Positions 17,327-26,647 are shown, counted from the stretch's first letter. The stretch is DNA of 64,000 nt from Candidatus Sumerlaeota bacterium (GCA_030613245.1 JAUWMI010000012.1:24414-88413), one strand, 5' to 3'. Translations and numbers: made by a program. Notes: generated by a model not told the origin, from the letters alone.

Positions 17327-19108
17327 ATGTTTAGGACAAACACCGCATCACGGAGAGCAAAGTTTAAGCGTTTAACATCAACCGCTAAATCGCTTCGCGA
17401 CAGCTCCAGAGGGGTAGCATTGCTGTCAGTTATGCTCGTCTCTTTGTGCCTGATCACACTGGCTGGAGTGGTCATGAGAATGGCAGTCTACCAAACTCGG
17501 GACCGGGCGCGTTATGAAGTCTATAAGGATGAATTTGCCGCTGCAGAAGAAGCGCTTAACAAGTCATTCGCTCACATCCAATTCCTGATCACGCAGGGCA
17601 ATCCAAATTTTTTCAGCGAAGTGGAAGCCATGACTCCTCCAGTGGTGGAAGGATATGAGTTTCCGTATTTTACGATCACCCAGACCTTTAATGATTTCGA
17701 GACAGTCACCGAGGGCCAATGGCAAGACTTGACACTTCACCGGTTGCGCTATCGCATCGACGTCACAGCTCAACAAACAGGTAGCCCCTCGGACCGATTT
17801 TCTCATCCGGGCGTCTCTCTGAGTCAAAATTTAGAGATTACTTATATTCCACTATTTAATTTCGCCATCTTTTATAACCCAACGATGGAGATCGCTCCCG
17901 GACCATACATGGAGGTCGATGGCCGCGTTCACACAAATGGCGATGCCTACATACAATCCAATAGTGGACTGAATTTTTTGGACAGAGCCACAGTTGCAGG
18001 AAACTTGTACCACGGCCCCCACCCTGATTCGGGAGCATCAACGAATAACTCGGGGGACGTCACATTCACTGACGGCTCGGTCCAGGAGACAATGAAGCAT
18101 TCTTCCGGGAGTGACACCAGTAACCTTTGGCTGGATAGCCGTGATAGTGATTGGACAGCAGCTGCTTTGGACCGCTGGAAGGGATACGTTAGGGATTCTT
18201 CCCATGGCGTTAGGCCGCTGAACTTGCCGATCCCCGTTGTGTCAGACGCACACGCCATCATCGATCGCGCCGATCCAATCAACGACACCTATTCGCTCAA
18301 GCAGGAAAGATTCGAATATAAGGCTGACCTTAAGATCATAGGGGATGATGCTGGCACTATTAGTGGCTATGACAAAGATGGCAACCCTGTTGACCTCACT
18401 TATCCTGATCCGCTAGACCCGATGGTCACAAAATCAATCGTCGAGACAAACACTTTCTATGATGCGCGCGAGGACAAATGGGTAACTGCGATTGACGTCA
18501 ACATTGCCAACATTAATGAGAGCGGTATTTATCCAGCCAATGGCATCCTATACGTTTCAAATGAGGATCAAGGGAGTAACTCTGGCGTAGTACGTCTGGT
18601 TAACGGCGCTGAATTGCCGAGCTCTGCAGGAGGCTTCTCAGTAGCTACCGACGATCCAATTTATGTCCAGGGAGACTTTAATACCATTAACCATACACAG
18701 GCTATGGTGATTGCAGATGCACTTAACATACTTTCAAACGCCTGGGACGATGCCCTCAGCAATAACTATAGTGCCCGCCATGCCTCTATGACAGAAGTGA
18801 ATACCGTCTGCATTCAGGGGATTGTACCAAGCGCGAATGCAAGTTACAGTGGAGGCGTTGAGAACTACTTCCGTTTCCTTGAAAACTGGAGTGGAGTTGA
18901 GTTTCATTTCAATGGCTCAATTATCCAACTATGGGAGAGCCAAAAAGCAACAGGATTATGGAGATATGGAAATCCCGTCTACGAAGCCCCCACACGGATC
19001 TGGTCCTGGGATTCTCTGCTGGGCGGAATCAATCCACCGCCTGGGATCCCCCGTGTGGTTGAAATAACAAGGACGCAATGGGAACTCGGTTACCCTGGTA
19101 GCAGCTGA
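17327..19108 (+). CDS. large PilX-like protein, unit B
   Basis: The 593-residue protein has a hydrophobic N-terminal helix after SSRGVALLSVMLVSLCLITLA, without Glu5, then AAAEEALNKSF. This is the pattern of PilX N-terminal domains. The long C-terminal part is exported and has EVDGRVHTNGDAYIQS, a motif common in large pilus-associated proteins of uncultured bacteria. AGAAGGAG precedes the ATG. It is a distant relative of the two 538/537-residue paralogues. Its end differs from theirs, yet a remnant of their shared ending lies just downstream at 19150-19200. Confidence 0.8.
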   Translation: MFRTNTASRRAKFKRLTSTAKSLRDSSRGVALLSVMLVSLCLITLAGVVMRMAVYQTRDRARYEVYKDEFAAAEEALNKSFAHIQFLITQGNPNFFSEVEAMTPPVVEGYEFPYFTITQTFNDFETVTEGQWQDLTLHRLRYRIDVTAQQTGSPSDRFSHPGVSLSQNLEITYIPLFNFAIFYNPTMEIAPGPYMEVDGRVHTNGDAYIQSNSGLNFLDRATVAGNLYHGPHPDSGASTNNSGDVTFTDGSVQETMKHSSGSDTSNLWLDSRDSDWTAAALDRWKGYVRDSSHGVRPLNLPIPVVSDAHAIIDRADPINDTYSLKQERFEYKADLKIIGDDAGTISGYDKDGNPVDLTYPDPLDPMVTKSIVETNTFYDAREDKWVTAIDVNIANINESGIYPANGILYVSNEDQGSNSGVVRLVNGAELPSSAGGFSVATDDPIYVQGDFNTINHTQAMVIADALNILSNAWDDALSNNYSARHASMTEVNTVCIQGIVPSANASYSGGVENYFRFLENWSGVEFHFNGSIIQLWESQKATGLWRYGNPVYEAPTRIWSWDSLLGGINPPPGIPRVVEITRTQWELGYPGSS

Positions 19109-19149
19109 TTCTTCAATGCATAGCGTATAAGGCTCTTTTACAAAGTGAT

Positions 19150-19200
19150 ATGAGATTTCCTTTTGCTTTGAAAATTTCCATCCTCCAGTGGGGCTCATGA
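19150..19200 (+). pseudogene. orphan C-terminal remnant of a PilX-like gene
   Basis: These bases encode MRFPFALKISILQWGS and a stop, nearly identical to the last residues (MAFPFASRISILQWGS) of the proteins ending at 14630 and 22407. The unit tail follows. The rest of that gene is missing, as if the gene at 17327 replaced it. Confidence 0.8.
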
Positions 19201-19347
19201 GACAGCAGAATCTTAAAAAAGAGGCCGTAGTGCTAAAGCGGATACTCCCCCATGACAAGGTCTTAATCGCTCCAGGGATCTCGCTCTCGTGACAGTTCGT
19301 ACCACTGATATTGCATCGCATCCCCTGTGGATGCCCTTTCCGCTGTT

Positions 19348-19391
19348 GGGGTGTTGAGTCTGACCCAACTCAGCACCCCTTCTTATTTGTC
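19348..19391 (+). terminator. terminator of unit B
   Basis: A 12-bp stem (GGGGTGTTGAGT / ACTCAGCACCCC, one G-U pair) with an 8-base loop is followed by TTCTTATTTGT. The same hairpin ends unit C. Confidence 0.85.
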
Positions 19392-19439
19392 CATACCAAC
19401 GTTTTTCTCTCTCCAATGACCCTTCCCAGTTATAGGAAG

Positions 19440-19725
19440 AAGCATTGCGTGCCTCTCCTGCCCACCTTAATAAACAACGCCCAGAAATACGCGTCTGAGC
19501 CATTCACCTCCTGGAAATTCCTCCCTGCATTAGTCACAGATCGTAGGCGATCCTGCCCAGAAACTGTGCACTACATGGGAAGAATCGTACCCAAGTTTTT
19601 CTCCCATGAGCAAGCGTAGCGTATTGTAAAGTACTCATTTTAGGGGTCTTATCTTGTTTTCTTCGATAGTTTAAAAGTTGGTATTGATATTGCTTTCTTT
19701 TAATAGTGTCCAAAAAAAATGGGGT
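19440..19725 (+). repeat. leader repeat, copy C (pilin unit leader)
   Basis: The right part (from about 19545) matches the leaders at 12231 and 14902. The left part (19440-19550) matches 22850-22965, including CGTGCCTCTCCTGCCCACC. It carries the third sigma-54 promoter and fills the gap between the unit B terminator and unit C. Confidence 0.75.
19678..19694 (+). promoter_or_regulatory. sigma-54 promoter, unit C
   Basis: TTGGTATTGATATTGCT has the GG-N10-GC spacing and is nearly identical to the other two unit promoters. TCTTATCTTGTTTT lies just upstream in all three copies and may be part of an activator site. Confidence 0.75.
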
Positions 19726-19732
19726 ACATAAA

Positions 19733-20191
19733 ATGAAGCGCAAATCGAAAAGGAATGCTTTTACACTTGTTGAAATCGTTATTTCAATCGCCATTACCAC
19801 ACTGATTGGACTGGGCGTGATTTCATCACTGGTCTTCACCCGTACGGTTTCGGAGTACGATAAGCAACGAATTGTGGCCATCAACTACGCGCGGTCATAC
19901 ATTGAACAATTTCGCCGGCCCTTTTTCCCAACACTTCAGGGCGAGCATCAGGTTGTGTTGGACGACTTCAATACGCCGTCGCCTTCCGATGACCTTAACG
20001 CGGCGATCAATGTTGCTCTATACAAGGTAAACGCCGACGGCAGCCGGGGTGACTTGATGGTTAATCCTCCGATGAATCAGGATATGGTCGAAATTGAGGT
20101 GACGGTCACCTGGAACCGAACCGGGCGGCTGTCAAGCAAAAGGGTAAGCGAAGTGCTCCATTCATACATCGCCCCGGTGTTGTATAAATAA
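19733..20191 (+). CDS. PilV-like minor prepilin, unit C
   Basis: The 152-residue protein begins MKRKSKRNA followed by FTLVEIVISIAITTLIGLG. This is a prepilin signal with Glu5 but Ala instead of Gly before the cut site, which prepilin peptidases tolerate less well. The ATG at 19733 was preferred to the GTG at 19706 because the latter lies about where the sigma-54 transcript should start. It is the first gene of unit C. Confidence 0.84.
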   Translation: MKRKSKRNAFTLVEIVISIAITTLIGLGVISSLVFTRTVSEYDKQRIVAINYARSYIEQFRRPFFPTLQGEHQVVLDDFNTPSPSDDLNAAINVALYKVNADGSRGDLMVNPPMNQDMVEIEVTVTWNRTGRLSSKRVSEVLHSYIAPVLYK

Positions 20192-20219
20192 ACGTCGAGA
20201 GGGAGCTTTGGAGGCTCAT

Positions 20220-20756
20220 ATGAAAACGTATCGAAGACATTATTCGCGTTCTCGTGGCTTTACCCTACCAGAGGTTTTCATCGCGTCGCTTCTATCGGGT
20301 TTGACCATGGCATTCTTGATCTACATCACCATAGCCTCAGCCAAAGTAATCACCATCGTTACTATGCAATCGAGTTATCAACAAAACGCAGCCCTGGCAA
20401 TGGAGAAAATCGCCTATCTCATCCGAAATTCCACGCTCCCATTCCCCAGTGGGCAGAGCACAACTGAGCTCAGATTCGTGAACGTATTGACTCCTACAAA
20501 GACCAGCAGCATTTCATTGAACACTGCGAACAGCACTTTGGAACTCGATCCGGACATTAGTAGTTCCTCCGAACCAACCGTTGTCATTGCCAAGTATATT
20601 AAGAACGTGAACTTTCAATTTCTGGAACAGAATACAGTAGTCGAAGTGATGCTGAATTTCAAATATCCCAAGCTGAAGGGCTTTTTCAGAAAACTGGAAC
20701 CGGATGATTTTCTTGACGCAACATTTAGAACCCAACTCTTTGCACGAAATTCCTAG
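20220..20756 (+). CDS. PilW/GspJ-like minor prepilin, unit C
   Basis: The 178-residue protein has RSRG followed by FTLPEVFIASLLSGLTMAF, a prepilin signal with Glu5. AALAMEKIAYLIRNS then matches the conserved helix of PilW/GspJ proteins. GGAGG lies five bases before the ATG; a TTG at 20208 is an alternative. It is the intact counterpart of the pseudogene at 12560-12976 and is followed, 37 bases on, by the PilX-like gene, the order seen in unit A. Confidence 0.86.
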   Translation: MKTYRRHYSRSRGFTLPEVFIASLLSGLTMAFLIYITIASAKVITIVTMQSSYQQNAALAMEKIAYLIRNSTLPFPSGQSTTELRFVNVLTPTKTSSISLNTANSTLELDPDISSSSEPTVVIAKYIKNVNFQFLEQNTVVEVMLNFKYPKLKGFFRKLEPDDFLDATFRTQLFARNS

Positions 20757-20793
20757 TCGAAAGGCTTTCTGAGAAGAAAAGGAGGACATACCA

Positions 20794-22407
20794 ATGCAGC
20801 ATTATCGTGGTGGCCCAAGACAATCAAAAGGACTCGCCCTCGTCGGTACATTGATCCTATTGGTGATCGCTTCGGCTGCCGTCATGGCGATTATGAGCTA
20901 TGCGAAGGCAATGAACAATCTCACAACGAAAAAGGTCACTCTCGAACAGACATTTTCTATTGCAGAGTCAGGTATTCACCAGGCCATCCACTGGTTTAAC
21001 AATCCGAGCGAATCGCCGTCTCCCACGACGATTCAATACCTCATTGATACCTATGGTATAGATGATTCCCCGTTCGAAGAAGCGAATGTCACAAACTTCC
21101 CGGCAACTGATGCTGACCTGATAACGTTGATTCACAATCCATACGGCAGCGGATCAAGCTATGGTGTATTTGACGAAGGCCACATCAAGCTGCTGGAAGT
21201 TAAAGGACCTCGGCCAGGAGCTCCAGCCGACACTGTGTATACGTTTTACAGCACTGGTATCAGCGCCGATGGGCAAACGGAGCAGACCATTGTGGCTGAC
21301 GTACTGATTTCCAAGTTTAGCGGCGTCGTGATTCCTGCGCCCATTGTAGCGGGTATGTCTGTTGGTGCCAATGGCCAGTTTAATCTTCACTGGGGCGATG
21401 CCTGGGCTCTGGGCGACATCCAGGTACCTGGGAAAATTGCAGGCAACGCGTTCAGTTTCAACAAGTTTTTCCCCACAACGTTGACCGACCCACTGGCCAG
21501 GATATTCACGACCGGAATGATCTATGGGAATGATGGGGCGCTAATAGCTCCGGCAGCTCCTCCTGGTGTCCTTGTTCCGCCTCAATCCGTGGCAGAATCT
21601 CCTTTGCTCGGTGGCTACGATCCTGAATACGACAATATGTTTCAACTCTGGGATCGCACCAGTGAGGCAACGGATAGGTTGAACATCCCTGACGGTGAAG
21701 GCAACTACCCTGATCCACTGGTAGATGTTGTCAATGACCTTCTCACGGATCTTGAATACGACCTCTGGAAAGAGCTGGCCCTGGAACGGGGCCAGTACTA
21801 TCGGCCGGATAGTTCTGGCGAGTTCTACGACTATGAAGACTATCCTCTTTACATAGATAACGTCACCAAGGAAATTACCCGGGCAAGCGAAACCAACGGC
21901 ACTCCAAATCCACGGGTCACATTCGATGCGCTCTCCATATATCCAAAAACCGGCGACTTTGACGATGCGACTCTTCCCGCCAACATTATTTTCATTGATA
22001 CTATTGATGGCAATACGCCCTATGACAACGGCGGCGGAGATACGAATCTATGCGACCTTACCTTGACCGGCGGATCATCGGTATCAGACTTATTCTATAC
22101 CAAAGGTGTGCTTTATATTTGCGGTGACTTACATGTTGGCGGTCTGGGTCCAGGTTCCACACCTGAACTCTCATTAACAAATCCCAATACAGGAATTCCC
22201 GAACCGGTCAATATCTGGCATAATGGCCTCGTTCTTACTGAAGGGAATTTTGTAAACCAGGGAACCGCCGCGACGTTTGGCAGTATAGTTGCAAGAGGAT
22301 CGTTCCATGGCGGTGGCAGCCCTGATGTTTATTATAATGTACTCTTAAAAAGCGGCATGGCGTTTCCTTTTGCCTCGAGAATCTCCATCCTCCAGTGGGG
22401 GTCATGA
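20794..22407 (+). CDS. PilX-like pilus assembly protein, unit C
   Basis: The 537-residue paralogue of the gene at 13014 has the leader SKGLALVGTLILLVIASAA, then AESGIHQAIHWF, a long Asp/Asn/Gly-rich region, and the ending ISILQWGS. GGAGG precedes the ATG. The two copies differ by scattered substitutions, many conservative, and by almost no length change. That suggests both have been under selection for protein function since they split. The partners just upstream are intact, so this is likely the working copy. Confidence 0.84.
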   Translation: MQHYRGGPRQSKGLALVGTLILLVIASAAVMAIMSYAKAMNNLTTKKVTLEQTFSIAESGIHQAIHWFNNPSESPSPTTIQYLIDTYGIDDSPFEEANVTNFPATDADLITLIHNPYGSGSSYGVFDEGHIKLLEVKGPRPGAPADTVYTFYSTGISADGQTEQTIVADVLISKFSGVVIPAPIVAGMSVGANGQFNLHWGDAWALGDIQVPGKIAGNAFSFNKFFPTTLTDPLARIFTTGMIYGNDGALIAPAAPPGVLVPPQSVAESPLLGGYDPEYDNMFQLWDRTSEATDRLNIPDGEGNYPDPLVDVVNDLLTDLEYDLWKELALERGQYYRPDSSGEFYDYEDYPLYIDNVTKEITRASETNGTPNPRVTFDALSIYPKTGDFDDATLPANIIFIDTIDGNTPYDNGGGDTNLCDLTLTGGSSVSDLFYTKGVLYICGDLHVGGLGPGSTPELSLTNPNTGIPEPVNIWHNGLVLTEGNFVNQGTAATFGSIVARGSFHGGGSPDVYYNVLLKSGMAFPFASRISILQWGS

Positions 22408-22643
22408 TACAGCAGAAGCTCAAAAAGGAGGTCGTAGCGCTACAGCGGATACTCCCGTGACAAAATCTTAACCACTCCAGTGATACGGCAGCAGCTCATG
22501 TCCTAGCGCTTTCTCCAGTTCCTCGCTCCAGCAGCTCTGTTCCAGCAAACCGCTCCTGTTCCTGCTCCAGCGATCTGGCTCTTGTGACAGTTCGTGCAAC
22601 CGAGATTAGATCCCATCTCCTGCTGATGCCCTTTCCGTTGTAG

Positions 22644-22690
22644 GGGGTGCTGAGTCTGACCCAACTCAGCACCCCTTCTTATTTTGTTCT
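22644..22690 (+). terminator. terminator of unit C
   Basis: A perfect 12-bp stem (GGGGTGCTGAGT / ACTCAGCACCCC) with an 8-base loop is followed by TTCTTATTTTGTTCTT. It is a strong rho-independent terminator. Confidence 0.92.
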
Positions 22691-22733
22691 TCGGAATCTG
22701 TAGTGGGCTAGCTGTTAGCACAATTTTGAGCAT

Positions 22734-22761
22734 GTAGGGGCGTTTAATTAAACGTCCCTAC
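22734..22761. repeat. GTAGGG palindrome, class 2
   Basis: A 28-bp palindrome of the GTAGGGGCGTTTAA half-site type, one mismatch from perfect. It splits the unit C tail from the partial leader at 22845. Confidence 0.85.
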
Positions 22762-22844
22762 AATCACCGCTATGGAATCCCAAGAACCTCTTTTTTTGTC
22801 CATAAAGAAGTTCTCTCTCCCCAACGGCCGCTCCCTGACTTCAA

Positions 22845-22965
22845 GAAAGATTGTTGCGTGCCTCTCCTGCCCACCTTAATACATAGTGCCCAGAAATACG
22901 AGTCTGAGCTGCTCACCTCCTGGAAACTTTTCCCTTGATTACACACAGATCGCTGGGCTATCCGT
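22845..22965 (+). repeat. partial fourth leader copy
   Basis: It matches 19435-19555 (TGCGTGCCTCTCCTGCCC, CCCAGAAATACG, TCACCTCCTGGAAA, CACAGATCG) but stops before the promoter part. No pilin gene follows. With the flanking palindromes and the unit C tail it accounts for the 677-base gap before argH. Confidence 0.7.
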
Positions 22966-23039
22966 TTCATATCTGCTGATCAGAACGGCATGACTTCCCA
23001 GGACGTCACAATATTTGTGCTGGTATTGATCTGATCCCC

Positions 23040-23068
23040 GTATGGGGCGTTCAATTCAACGCCCCTAC
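23040..23068. repeat. GTAGGG palindrome, class 2 variant
   Basis: A variant with one inserted T (GTATGGGGCG...CGCCCCTAC). Its right end abuts the AAGGAG ribosome-binding site of argH, so a hairpin here would form in the argH leader mRNA. Confidence 0.75.
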
Positions 23069-23084
23069 AAGGAGCCATAAGACG

Positions 23085-24599
23085 ATGCGTCGCAAGAAGA
23101 AATCTGAAGGCCAAATCTGGGACGAGCGGATGAAACGCCATCCCAGCGAAATCAATCTGCTCTATTGCGCGGGACGGGACATTGCGCCTCGGCCAAGCGC
23201 AGATGAGCACCTGATTCCTTACGATATCTGGACCAACAAAGCACATGTACTGATGCTCCACAAACAACAACTCATTCCCGCCGCAACGCTGACCAAAATC
23301 CTGCGCGCTCTGGATACGCTCTCCAGACGCTACCTGGCGGGGAAATTCCAGCTCGACCCCCTGAAGGAAGACGTTCACATGAACGTCGAGGCGTTCGTCG
23401 AGGCTGAAGCAGGCGCAGAGGCCAGTGGATGGCTGCACGCTGCCCGAAGCCGTAATGATCAGACCACCACCGACGTCCGCCTCTATTTGCGCGACCGCGT
23501 TCTGGATCTCTTTGGTGAAATTGAAGGGCTGATTGGCAAAATCCTCAGCCTGGCAGCCAAACATCTCGAAACTCCAATGCCTGGCTATACCCACAGCCGC
23601 CCTGCGGCAGTCACCACCTTTGCTCACTACCTTGCCTCTTACGCTCAGGCTCTTGTACGCGACCTCGATCGCCTGCAATTTGCATTCGGTTTACTGAATC
23701 AATGCCCACTGGGAGCAGTCGCGGCCTTCGGCACCACATGGCCTATTGACCGTAATTACTGCGCAGGGCTTCTCGGTTTTGAGTCGGTTCAGATCAACAA
23801 TCTCGACTGCATCACTAGCCGCTGGGAAATGGAAGCAGAGGTCGCTTCTGCTGTCGCCTTCTTCATGAACCACCTCAGTACCATTGCCCAGGATTTACTC
23901 TTCTTTTCCGACCCCTGCCGCGGATTCCTGAAGATTGACGAGCGGTATCTAACGGGATCGTCAGTGATGCCGCAAAAGCAAAATCTTGATTTTGCCGAAG
24001 TGACGCGTGCCAAAACGAGCCTGATACAGAGCTACGCCCAGGCGCTGCATGCCATGGCCAGGGGAATGCTCTCCGGCTATAATCGCGACTCGCAATGGAC
24101 TAAGTATGTCATTATTGATCTCTTTGAAGAAGTCCACCATGCTTCCCGTATCTTTGGCAATGTCATCGCATCGTTGAAGGTGAATGCTGACGTTATGCTC
24201 CGTCACACTTACTCTGGATTCATCAACGCAGTGGAGATTGCTGACTTTCTGGCCCAGACAAAAGCATTCCCCTTTCGTACGGCGCACCGCCTCGTTGCCA
24301 AGACCGTGAAACGAAGCGAAGCCGCGGACCGCCTGAAGCTCTCTACTCTCAATCAGGTACTGAAAGACGAAGGGCATAGCGCGCGGGTGAGTAAAAAAGA
24401 ATGGGAGAGTCTTGACGAGCCAGTGAAGCGGCTTGCCATGAAGCAGCACCTCGGCGCACCGGGACCCCGCGCAGTTCGTGCTCATCTAGAGGGTTTAAAA
24501 CGACAACGCACGAAGCACCGCAACTGGCTCACCATGAAGCTGGCGAATCTCAACACGGCCAAGAAAGAACTGGCAAGAGCGATGAAGAAGTATCTGTAG
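23085..24599 (+). CDS. argH: argininosuccinate lyase-family protein
   Basis: The 504-residue protein has the fumarase/aspartase superfamily signature GSSVMPQKQN (near residue 290), HAARSRNDQ near 125 and GYTHSRPA near 165, all as in ArgH. ArgH splits argininosuccinate into arginine and fumarate, the last step of arginine synthesis. It is about 40 residues longer than usual, mainly at the C-terminus, and the signature reads QKQN rather than the common QKKN. A specialised lyase is therefore possible. No other arginine gene is near. AAGGAG lies ten bases before the ATG. Confidence 0.85.
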   Translation: MRRKKKSEGQIWDERMKRHPSEINLLYCAGRDIAPRPSADEHLIPYDIWTNKAHVLMLHKQQLIPAATLTKILRALDTLSRRYLAGKFQLDPLKEDVHMNVEAFVEAEAGAEASGWLHAARSRNDQTTTDVRLYLRDRVLDLFGEIEGLIGKILSLAAKHLETPMPGYTHSRPAAVTTFAHYLASYAQALVRDLDRLQFAFGLLNQCPLGAVAAFGTTWPIDRNYCAGLLGFESVQINNLDCITSRWEMEAEVASAVAFFMNHLSTIAQDLLFFSDPCRGFLKIDERYLTGSSVMPQKQNLDFAEVTRAKTSLIQSYAQALHAMARGMLSGYNRDSQWTKYVIIDLFEEVHHASRIFGNVIASLKVNADVMLRHTYSGFINAVEIADFLAQTKAFPFRTAHRLVAKTVKRSEAADRLKLSTLNQVLKDEGHSARVSKKEWESLDEPVKRLAMKQHLGAPGPRAVRAHLEGLKRQRTKHRNWLTMKLANLNTAKKELARAMKKYL

Positions 24600-24659
24600 G
24601 CGTTGATTTACCGCCTCGTATCCCGGTGCTTTTCTTGCTCTTTAATTCTCACCGGCAAC

Positions 24660-24687
24660 GTAGGGACAGATTATAATCTGTCCCTAC
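24660..24687. repeat. GTAGGG palindrome, class 1
   Basis: A perfect 28-bp palindrome with half-site GTAGGGACAGATTA. It lies 36 bases from a class 2 copy. Confidence 0.9.
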
Positions 24688-24723
24688 AAAAAGATTCGCA
24701 TGAACACAACACTGCCCGACATA

Positions 24724-24751
24724 GTAGGGGCGTTAGATTTAACGCCCCTGC
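24724..24751. repeat. GTAGGG palindrome, class 2
   Basis: A 28-bp imperfect palindrome, GTAGGGGCGTTAGA followed by a near-complement. It pairs with the class 1 copy at 24660 in the 287-base gap between argH and the phosphatase gene. Confidence 0.85.
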
Positions 24752-24886
24752 TTCCTCGCCTCGGGCATGCTCACGCCCATTCATCCATGGAAAAACAAAA
24801 TCTCCAATTGACAACCTTGGGTTTCCCACCTAGTTTATCGACTTTATTAGTCGCTAAGAAATATCCCATCGAGAGGAGGCAGGATA

Positions 24887-26647
24887 ATGAACGGTAAGAT
24901 CTTTTGGTATCGGAATAGGTCGCACTTGCGATCATATGGAAAGCATGTACGGTCCCTGGTGCTCATCATCTGCATCGTATCAGGCGTATTGATCCTTTCC
25001 ATCCCGACATCTGTAGATGCGGCATCAAGGCTGGAACCACAAGTCTCGATCACAAAAACAGGCATCCAGATCTCCTTTGCAACCACATATCCCAGCGGCC
25101 ACGCGCAGCTCTTCTGGACTGACGCGGCCGACATAGACCCTCCAAGCCTGATGTCGTTTCCTGAATATCGCTACGCGATGTCAGACAAAGGTATCCAGCA
25201 AACTCATCGCTTTAACCTCCCCTTCCAGCCCGACCCCGCGAAGAAATCTCAGACGATCATACTTCCGGGCCGTACCATTCATTTCCGCGTGACTTGCATC
25301 GAACAGATGCCAGACGCGCTACGCGTGCGGCGCTCGAAAGACGACACGTTTCGCATCATCGAAACACTACAGGGTGAGCGGAAACCCGGTCTGGTGTTCA
25401 CGGATGGCCCGTTTGTAGCAAACGTGTTTGCCGACCAGGCAACTGTCTGCTGGGAAACGAACCTACCCGCACAGGGGACGTTTTCCTACTGGAAGGTCGG
25501 ACAAGCTCCACCACGGAAAATCGCAGTACACGACCCCAACCGGCGCTTCAAAATTACCCTTGAGCATCTCAAGCCAAACACGCAATACTATTACCGGATT
25601 AGATGCTCCATGTCTGACCCGGAGGACGTGATCCAGTCGCCTTGCTATAGCTTCGTCACAGCGGTGAAACAGGGGAAGCCGTTCAAATTTGCCATAATGG
25701 GCGACAGCCGTGCGAATTCCCGCACGCCTGATCCGGATGCTGCGCTGAACGGCGTGAACGTCCCGACGCTCAACACCCTGTCGCGCCAGGCCTTGCAACG
25801 GGATGCCCGATTTGTTTTGTTCTCCGGAGACCTTATTAGCGGCTACACGAACGATCTCGCGGACATCGCACTCCAATATCGAACCTGGCGCATGGCGGTG
25901 AATCCGATCAACGCCTTTATCCCTTATTATTGTGCGATGGGAAACCACGACACCGCGGCACCACGGCCTGAGAAGAATAAGAGCACGCCTGGACGTTACG
26001 CCGAAGATATCTGGCGCGACTTCCACGTTCTGCCAGAGAATGGACCTTTACCAGAAAAGGGCTTGCCCACTTATATCGAGAACGTCTACTCGTTCAACTA
26101 CGGCGACTGCCATTTCGTGTCACTCAATTCTGACTACTACTATCTGCGCGGTCTTACTCCGGAAGACCGCTTTGGCCGCACGATTGATCTCCGGCAGCGC
26201 GAATGGCTTAAAATGGACCTTGAAGAGAACAAGCACCAGCGCTTCACATTCGTCTTCTTCCATTCGCCAGCGTATCCAAACAGTGGTCACCTTGGAAACT
26301 CGCTTGACCGTATCCCGCGCATCCGCGACGCTGTGTGGGAGATTCTCAATGATTACAATGTCGACGCTGTCTTTTGCGGGCATGAGCATAATTACTGTCG
26401 TATGATTGTGGATCACCAGGTGAACCCAAAGTGGACAAATCCGATTGTTCAGATTATAGCGGGGGGCGCTGGCGCGCCATGGTACGGTCAGAATACCAAG
26501 GTACCCTGGACTGCCAGCGTGCAGAAGTTTAGTATAGATAGTCACTTTGTTATGGCTTCCGTGGCAAAACGCGCTGTCACGTTTGAAGCATATAATGAGC
26601 TCGGAAAGCTGATTGATAGGTTCACCATCCATAAGAAAAAGAAGTAG
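24887..26647 (+). CDS. secreted purple-acid-phosphatase-like metallophosphoesterase
   Basis: The 586-residue protein has a long basic N-terminus and a signal peptide ending near SVDAAS. A fibronectin-like beta domain (about 165-265, TYSYWKVG-like strands and NTQYYYRIRC) precedes the catalytic domain. The metal ligands read FAIMGDSR, FSGDL, GNHD, FHSP and CGHEHNY, the five-block pattern of calcineurin-like phosphoesterases. The N-terminal domain plus this layout is that of purple acid phosphatases. It probably frees phosphate outside the cytoplasmic membrane. GAGGAGG precedes the ATG. The stop codon lies inside a GTAGGG palindrome. Confidence 0.9.
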   Translation: MNGKIFWYRNRSHLRSYGKHVRSLVLIICIVSGVLILSIPTSVDAASRLEPQVSITKTGIQISFATTYPSGHAQLFWTDAADIDPPSLMSFPEYRYAMSDKGIQQTHRFNLPFQPDPAKKSQTIILPGRTIHFRVTCIEQMPDALRVRRSKDDTFRIIETLQGERKPGLVFTDGPFVANVFADQATVCWETNLPAQGTFSYWKVGQAPPRKIAVHDPNRRFKITLEHLKPNTQYYYRIRCSMSDPEDVIQSPCYSFVTAVKQGKPFKFAIMGDSRANSRTPDPDAALNGVNVPTLNTLSRQALQRDARFVLFSGDLISGYTNDLADIALQYRTWRMAVNPINAFIPYYCAMGNHDTAAPRPEKNKSTPGRYAEDIWRDFHVLPENGPLPEKGLPTYIENVYSFNYGDCHFVSLNSDYYYLRGLTPEDRFGRTIDLRQREWLKMDLEENKHQRFTFVFFHSPAYPNSGHLGNSLDRIPRIRDAVWEILNDYNVDAVFCGHEHNYCRMIVDHQVNPKWTNPIVQIIAGGAGAPWYGQNTKVPWTASVQKFSIDSHFVMASVAKRAVTFEAYNELGKLIDRFTIHKKKK

